Source of the DNA: Alistipes sp. | Lineage (GTDB): Bacteria > Bacteroidota > Bacteroidia > Bacteroidales > Rikenellaceae | DNA length: 10,551 bases | Assembly: GCA_017391665.1 (NCBI GenBank) | Contig: JAFOXS010000325.1 | Coordinates: 1 to 10,551 of the forward strand | Direction of reading: 5' to 3' | In this document: one piece after another, positions 6,530 through 10,551 of the stretch | Layout: every line of letters begins with the position of its first letter | Numbering within the stretch: the first letter of the stretch is position 1 | Notes under the pieces: generated by a model | Told to the model about the DNA's origin: nothing | What the model saw: the letters and a program-made list of their open reading frames with translations, nothing else | The model's database searches: none | Translations under genes and position numbers: made by a program

Positions 6530-7933
6530 ATGAAACATAATAATATGGACAAGTATTATAAAAACATATACTTCATGGGTATCGGAGGCATCGGCATGAG
6601 TGCCTTGGCGCGTTACTTTATGCACGAGGGCCGTCAGGTAGCGGGCTACGACCGCACCGAGACCACGCTGACGCGTGCCCTGCAAATGGAAGGTGCCGAA
6701 GTGACTTACGATGATGCCGTGGAGCATATCCCCCAGCCGTTCCGTGACCCCGAGCACACGATGGTGGTCTATACCCCTGCCGTGCCATCGGACCATCCGC
6801 AGATGCAGTTCTTCCGCAAGGGCGGTTTCCTTATGGAGAAACGCTCGCAGATGCTTGGCCATCTCTCTGAAGGGAAGTATGTTATGGCCGTAGCGGGTAC
6901 GCATGGCAAGACCACCACATCAACCCTTATTGCGTGGCTCAACTCCGCAACGGGTATGGGCGGCAACGCCTTCCTGGGTGGTATTTCGAAGAATTTTAAC
7001 GGAAATATGGTGCTGGGCGAGGGTACGCGTCTTGCCGTTGAGGCTGATGAGTACGACCGCTCGTTCCTGCGCCTGAAGCCCGATGTGGCGGTTATTACAT
7101 CCGTAGCTCCCGACCACCTCGATATTTACGGCACGTTCGAGGCTGTGGTGGAGGCCTTTGGTCAGTTTGCTGCCCTCATAAAGAAGGGTGGCGACCTTAT
7201 CCTGAAGCAGGATGTGGAGATCCCCTTGCCCGAGGGTATTGACATCTGGCGATATAGCTACGACGATGAGCGTAGCGACTTCCATGCCCGTAACGTAACT
7301 CTCTGCGAGGGTGGATATTACCGCTTCGATATAGTAACGCCGTTTGGTACGTTTGCCGATCTTACGCTCGGCATTCCTGGCTGGGTGAATATCGAAAATT
7401 GCGTGGCAGCAGTGGCTGCATCGCTCTGCGCCGCACGCAAGCGAGGCGAGATACTCGATGAGCAGAAATTGCAGAAGGCATTGGCAGAGTTCTCGGGCGT
7501 AAAGCGCCGTTTCGAGTTCTATGTCAATACACCCCGTCAGGTATATATGGACGACTATGCCCACCACCCCGAGGAGCTGGAGGCTACGATAACATCGGTT
7601 AAGCGTATGTTCCCTGCGCGCCGACTTACGGCCGTCTTCCAGCCACACCTCTACACCCGCACGCGCGACCTCTACCGTGAGTTTGCTGCTGCGCTGTCGC
7701 TTGCCGACGAGGTGGTGCTGGTGCCCATCTATCCCGCTCGCGAGGAGCCTATCGAGGGTATCTGCTCGGAGCTTATCGGCGAGTATGTCACCGCGCCGTG
7801 GCATATCTGTGAGCGAGAGAATCTGGCCGACGACCTGTATAGCATGCCGACCGATGTGGTTGTCACATTCGGTGCCGGAAACATTGATGTATATTGCGAG
7901 GCGATAGCCGCAGAATTGATTAAGAAAGCATAA
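6530..7933 (+). CDS. murC: UDP-N-acetylmuramate: L-alanine ligase MurC
   Basis: MurC is the cytoplasmic ATP-dependent ligase that joins L-alanine to UDP-MurNAc, the first amino-acid step of peptidoglycan stem synthesis. The 467-residue length is typical. The N-terminal Rossmann-like domain has FMGIGGIGMSALA, the central ATPase domain has AGTHGKTTTST (from residue 122, K127 in the P-loop) and EADEYDRSFL, and VAPDHLDIYG follows. The C-terminal domain has DDYAHHPEEL and FQPHLYTRTRDL. All ligase-family hallmarks are intact. The ATG at 6530 is used; ATG 6545 (residue 6) is also possible and would begin MDKYYKNIYFMG. The stop TAA shares one base with the ftsQ ATG (TAATG), pointing to translational coupling with ftsQ. 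The gene is preceded by the structured spacer described above. Confidence 0.97.
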   Translation: MKHNNMDKYYKNIYFMGIGGIGMSALARYFMHEGRQVAGYDRTETTLTRALQMEGAEVTYDDAVEHIPQPFRDPEHTMVVYTPAVPSDHPQMQFFRKGGFLMEKRSQMLGHLSEGKYVMAVAGTHGKTTTSTLIAWLNSATGMGGNAFLGGISKNFNGNMVLGEGTRLAVEADEYDRSFLRLKPDVAVITSVAPDHLDIYGTFEAVVEAFGQFAALIKKGGDLILKQDVEIPLPEGIDIWRYSYDDERSDFHARNVTLCEGGYYRFDIVTPFGTFADLTLGIPGWVNIENCVAAVAASLCAARKRGEILDEQKLQKALAEFSGVKRRFEFYVNTPRQVYMDDYAHHPEELEATITSVKRMFPARRLTAVFQPHLYTRTRDLYREFAAALSLADEVVLVPIYPAREEPIEGICSELIGEYVTAPWHICERENLADDLYSMPTDVVVTFGAGNIDVYCEAIAAELIKKA

Positions 7934-9051
7934 TGCCCCGAACACTGAAAATAATCCTTAATACGCTGTTGTGGGTTGGCGTTGTCGCGTTTGTGGTCTT
8001 CTTCCACTCTCGCGCCGATGAGCATCGTGCCACCACCAAGGTGCATACACTCTCGGTGAGCGTGGTCGATAGCCTGCAGGACGAGATGCTGGTGACCAGT
8101 CAGGCCGTGCGCGAGTGGATCGCAATGAGCGGCATAGCCACTGTCGGAGAGTCGGTGGGCGATGTCGATCTGGCCGGTATCGAGCGCTGCATCCGCGGCA
8201 AGGGTTTTGTTGATCGTGCCAGTGCCTATCTCACCTACGATGGCGAGTTGCGTGTGGAGGTGAGCCAGCGCCGACCACTGTTGCGTCTGATGGTCGATGG
8301 CTACGACTGCTACATCACCGAGCAGGGATTTATCTTCCCTGCACCCGAGCTGGCCTCGGTCTATGTCCCTGTTGTTACGGGTACATATCGCCCTCCCGTC
8401 GAGAGCAGTTATGTGGGTAATGTGGGGGAGTATATAGCCCAGCGCGTGGCCGAGTACGAGCATCGTATCGATACGCTCCAGTATGAGAAGGTGCCTCTGT
8501 TCGAGATGACCGACATCATCGCCGATTCGGTGCGTTCGGTGCGCCGCATGCAGGTCGAGCGCAAGGGTTGGCTCGGCGGATTCAAGGGTCCCTTTGAGGA
8601 TTATGACGAGTACGACGCCCGTGTGCAGGCCAAGCGCGAGGAGAAGGCCGATCTGCGTCGTTGGTTGCGTTACCTGGATCGCGAGAATGAGAAAAATATT
8701 GCCCGCGTTACGGCACGTCAGGATGCTGAGCGTGAGAAGCAAAAAAAGTTACAAAAAAGGTATGAAGATTTCCTTAAACTGATTAACTTTGTAAAATATA
8801 TAGAAAACGACTCTTTCTGGCGTGCCGAAATAGTCCAGATTGTGGCCTCTACGATGAGTAGTGGCGACCTGACGCTGGAACTCGTTCCCCGCACAGGCAA
8901 CCATACGGTGCGTCTGGGTACGCTCGATGATGTGGAGCAGAAGCTCGATAACCTGCTCTCGTTCTACGAAAATGGTCTGCGCAACATAGGATGGGATAGT
9001 TTCAGGACAATCTCGGTGGAGTATCGCGGACAGGTGGTGTGTACGAAATAA
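7933..9051 (+). CDS. ftsQ: Cell division protein FtsQ with a large internal insertion
   Basis: FtsQ is a bitopic inner-membrane protein that links early and late divisome parts through FtsB/FtsL. The 372-residue protein has a short cytoplasmic N-terminus, one transmembrane helix (about 6-25, ILNTLLWVGVVAFVVFF), and a periplasmic POTRA/beta region (about 35-150, with SQRRPLLRL and TEQGFIFPAP). The C-terminus (FWRAEIVQI, ELVPRTGNHTVRLG, KLDNLLSFYENGL, VVCTK) is of the kind I associate with Bacteroidetes FtsQ. Such proteins are usually near 250 residues. The excess lies between residues about 152 and 278, a charged and probably helical segment rich in Arg, Lys, Glu and Asp. Position between murC and ftsA, and the TAATG overlap with murC, support the call despite weak sequence conservation of the family. 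Confidence 0.9.
   Translation: MPRTLKIILNTLLWVGVVAFVVFFHSRADEHRATTKVHTLSVSVVDSLQDEMLVTSQAVREWIAMSGIATVGESVGDVDLAGIERCIRGKGFVDRASAYLTYDGELRVEVSQRRPLLRLMVDGYDCYITEQGFIFPAPELASVYVPVVTGTYRPPVESSYVGNVGEYIAQRVAEYEHRIDTLQYEKVPLFEMTDIIADSVRSVRRMQVERKGWLGGFKGPFEDYDEYDARVQAKREEKADLRRWLRYLDRENEKNIARVTARQDAEREKQKKLQKRYEDFLKLINFVKYIENDSFWRAEIVQIVASTMSSGDLTLELVPRTGNHTVRLGTLDDVEQKLDNLLSFYENGLRNIGWDSFRTISVEYRGQVVCTK
8738..8812 (+). promoter_or_regulatory. AT-rich island in ftsQ with a -7-like motif, possible internal promoter
   Basis: This stretch of ftsQ switches to A/T-ending codons (AAA, TTA, GAA, ATA, TAT) while the surrounding gene favours G/C-ending ones. It includes TAACTTTG (8784-8791), an exact TAnnTTTG match about 280 nt before ftsA. 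No convincing TTTG was seen at the -33 position, so promoter activity is doubtful. Confidence 0.25.
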
Positions 9052-9057
9052 ATAAAA

Positions 9058-9069
9058 ACAATATATTGT
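9058..9069. repeat. 12-bp perfect palindrome overlapping the ftsA start
   Basis: ACAATATATTGT is a perfect palindrome in the 16-nt ftsQ-ftsA gap. Its last two bases are the first two of the inferred GTG start codon (9068-9070). It could be a protein-binding site; with no loop it is a poor RNA hairpin within one transcript. Confidence 0.5.
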
Positions 9070-10551
9070 GGATAGTAGAAAAAATTATGTCGTAGCCGTT
9101 GATATCGGTTCTTCCGAGCTGGTCATTGCCGTAGGTTCTATGACCGAGGGCGGCACAATCAATATCGAAACGGTGGTAGCAGAGCCCGTTACGGGAGTCT
9201 CGGCCGGCATGGTGGACAATAGCCAGACCGTAGCCGAGGCGTTGCATCGTGCGCGTGCACGTGCCGAGGAGGAGGTAGGTGTAGCCATTACCGATGCCTA
9301 TGTCTCTATCTCGGGACGCTTTGTGCGTTGTGCCCGCTATACTGATCATGTCTTTGTGGAGGATAGCGAGAACCGCATCTCGAAGCACGATCTTGTGGCG
9401 CTGCGTGAGCGTATGCGTAATGTGAAGGCTGCCGATGGTGAGGTGATCATGGATTTCTTCCCCCTCTGCTACAAGAGCGACATCGGCACCGAGCTCAAGA
9501 ACCCCGTAGGCTGCTACAGCAAGCAGCTCTCATCGACCTATAACTTCATCCTCTGCGAGCATGTGGCCAAGGATCGTCTGCGTCGTGTATTTCTGGATGC
9601 GGGCATCAAGATTCGTGACATCTATGCCGGTGCGGCCGTTATCGCCGACTCGCTGGTTACCTCTGACGAGAAGGAGGATGGTGTTGCCATTGTCGATATT
9701 GGTAGCGGCGTAACGGATGTGGCTATCTATCGTGGTGGCGTACTCTGCTACATAGCATCTATTCCCATGGGTGGCTCGGCTCTGAATACCGACATCCTGG
9801 GTTACGATAAGAATATCCCCTCTCGCATGGTCGAGAATTTGAAGAAGCAGTGCGGTTCGGCTGTTGTGAAGCTTACGCCCGACGATATGATTCAGGTGCG
9901 TAACCGTGGCCGTGCCATCAAGCCTATTCCCCGCCTTAACCTTGCAGCTGTGATCGAGGCACGTATGACCGACATCGCCGAGTACGTCTGGAACGAGGTT
10001 CGCGATGCGGGTTATGCCAAGAAACTCGGAGCAGGTATCGTGCTGACGGGTGGTGGCTCAAACCTTAAGAATGTAGCCGAGCTCTTCAATATTGTCACCG
10101 AGCAGGAGGTTCGCGTTGCGTGTGCCGAGATCGGAATCTCTACCGAGTCATTGGAGAAGGCTGCTTCGCCATCATATACGCTGGCTATCTCGATGCTTCT
10201 GCGTGGTGCTACGGCAGGTCCCTGCCCCGTAGGTGTCTATATCAGAAAGGCGGCAGAGCCCAAGGCAGAGCCCGTGGAGCCGCAGCGTGTAGCGGAGCCT
10301 CAGCCCGCGCCACAGCCTGCACAGCAGGTTGTCACACCTCCTACGCCTCAGCCCGAGCCCGAGCCACAGCCCAAGGCTGCAGCGCCCGTAGTTGAGCAGA
10401 ATCCCATCAAAGGCGATGATAATATCGATGGAGATGACATAGAGGATGGCGATGAGGACATTAAGCGCGGTGGCGGCTGGTTCAAGCGTCTGGGTGGCAA
10501 GATCAAACGAACCCTCACGGAGGCATTCCCCGAGCCAGGCGAAGATGTAGA
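9068..10551 (+). CDS. ftsA: Cell division protein FtsA, 3' end missing, GTG start
   Basis: FtsA is the actin-like ATPase that tethers FtsZ to the inner membrane and recruits later divisome proteins. The frame stays open to the window end (494 codons visible). An in-frame TAA at 9053-9055 and no nearby in-frame ATG make GTG 9068 the start; it yields the expected VVAVDIGSSELV opening with phosphate-1 D12. Then come the 1C domain (about 85-165, including KNPVGCYS), phosphate-2 VDIGSGVTD (209-217) and adenosine loop LTGGGSN (326-332). The core ends near 395. About 50 Pro/Glu/Gln/Ala-rich residues follow, then an acidic run (450-464, GDDNIDGDDIEDGDED) and an amphipathic helix (471-487, WFKRLGGKIKRTLTEAF) that fits the membrane-targeting sequence. 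ftsZ is expected next. The gene starts 16 nt after ftsQ. Confidence 0.96.
   Translation, partial: MDSRKNYVVAVDIGSSELVIAVGSMTEGGTINIETVVAEPVTGVSAGMVDNSQTVAEALHRARARAEEEVGVAITDAYVSISGRFVRCARYTDHVFVEDSENRISKHDLVALRERMRNVKAADGEVIMDFFPLCYKSDIGTELKNPVGCYSKQLSSTYNFILCEHVAKDRLRRVFLDAGIKIRDIYAGAAVIADSLVTSDEKEDGVAIVDIGSGVTDVAIYRGGVLCYIASIPMGGSALNTDILGYDKNIPSRMVENLKKQCGSAVVKLTPDDMIQVRNRGRAIKPIPRLNLAAVIEARMTDIAEYVWNEVRDAGYAKKLGAGIVLTGGGSNLKNVAELFNIVTEQEVRVACAEIGISTESLEKAASPSYTLAISMLLRGATAGPCPVGVYIRKAAEPKAEPVEPQRVAEPQPAPQPAQQVVTPPTPQPEPEPQPKAAAPVVEQNPIKGDDNIDGDDIEDGDEDIKRGGGWFKRLGGKIKRTLTEAFPEPGEDV

Noticed and set aside
6920..8742. Two long minus-strand open frames (6920-7945 and 7729-8742, each about 340 codons) opposite murC and ftsQ
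   Set aside because: They lie fully antisense to genes with clear family motifs, resemble no family I know, and arise from the biased codon use of the plus-strand genes.
10120..10395. Plus-strand frame of 91 codons over the ftsA tail
   Set aside because: It is a frame-shifted reading of the Pro/Ala-rich ftsA linker, with low-complexity Ala/Arg content and no start context.

Overview
The window is a gene-dense, all plus-strand piece of a bacterial chromosome. I read it as a member of the Bacteroidales, possibly Alistipes-like, though the genus is a guess. The reasons are GC-rich coding DNA with strikingly AT-rich gaps, a promoter of the Bacteroidetes type (TTTG - 19 nt - TAATTTTG) before dnaB, no strong Shine-Dalgarno sites, a FtsQ C-terminus of the kind I associate with Bacteroidetes, and the order murG-murC-ftsQ-ftsA. 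There are no mobile genes, RNA genes or CRISPR arrays. Every gene is of a known family, so no wholly new system is evident. The unusual material lies in protein tails and insertions, in the gene neighbourhood, and in the spacers.

Left half (1-5256), DNA processing. The 3' part of priA (replication restart helicase) overlaps a comF-type phosphoribosyltransferase gene by 17 nt. A perfect 10-bp hairpin follows comF, and then a promoter with a 10-bp palindrome in its spacer. Next come dnaB (replicative helicase) and comM (YifB/ComM AAA+ helicase-like protein), 13 nt apart. PriA and DnaB act in helicase loading and fork restart. ComF and ComM families are linked to natural transformation or to handling of incoming single-stranded DNA. 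DnaB ends in an SSB-like acidic tip (SDDVPF).

Right half (5287-10551), cell wall and division. murG, murC, ftsQ and the 5' part of ftsA form the distal part of a dcw cluster. murG makes lipid II and murC adds L-Ala to UDP-MurNAc. FtsQ is a divisome membrane scaffold, and FtsA is the actin-like membrane anchor of FtsZ, which is expected just beyond the window. ftsW and murD, the usual upstream neighbours of murG, are absent here and comM takes their place. The cluster therefore looks split between ftsW and murG.

Spacers. A three-copy heptamer (ATGTARA type) precedes murG. The 136-nt murG-murC gap holds several inverted repeats, an imperfect direct repeat and a small antisense open frame, and could be a dispersed repeat. 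ftsA appears to start with GTG inside a 12-bp perfect palindrome. FtsQ is about 100 residues longer than usual because of a charged, probably helical insertion, and FtsA carries a long Pro/Glu/Gln-rich linker before its amphipathic helix.
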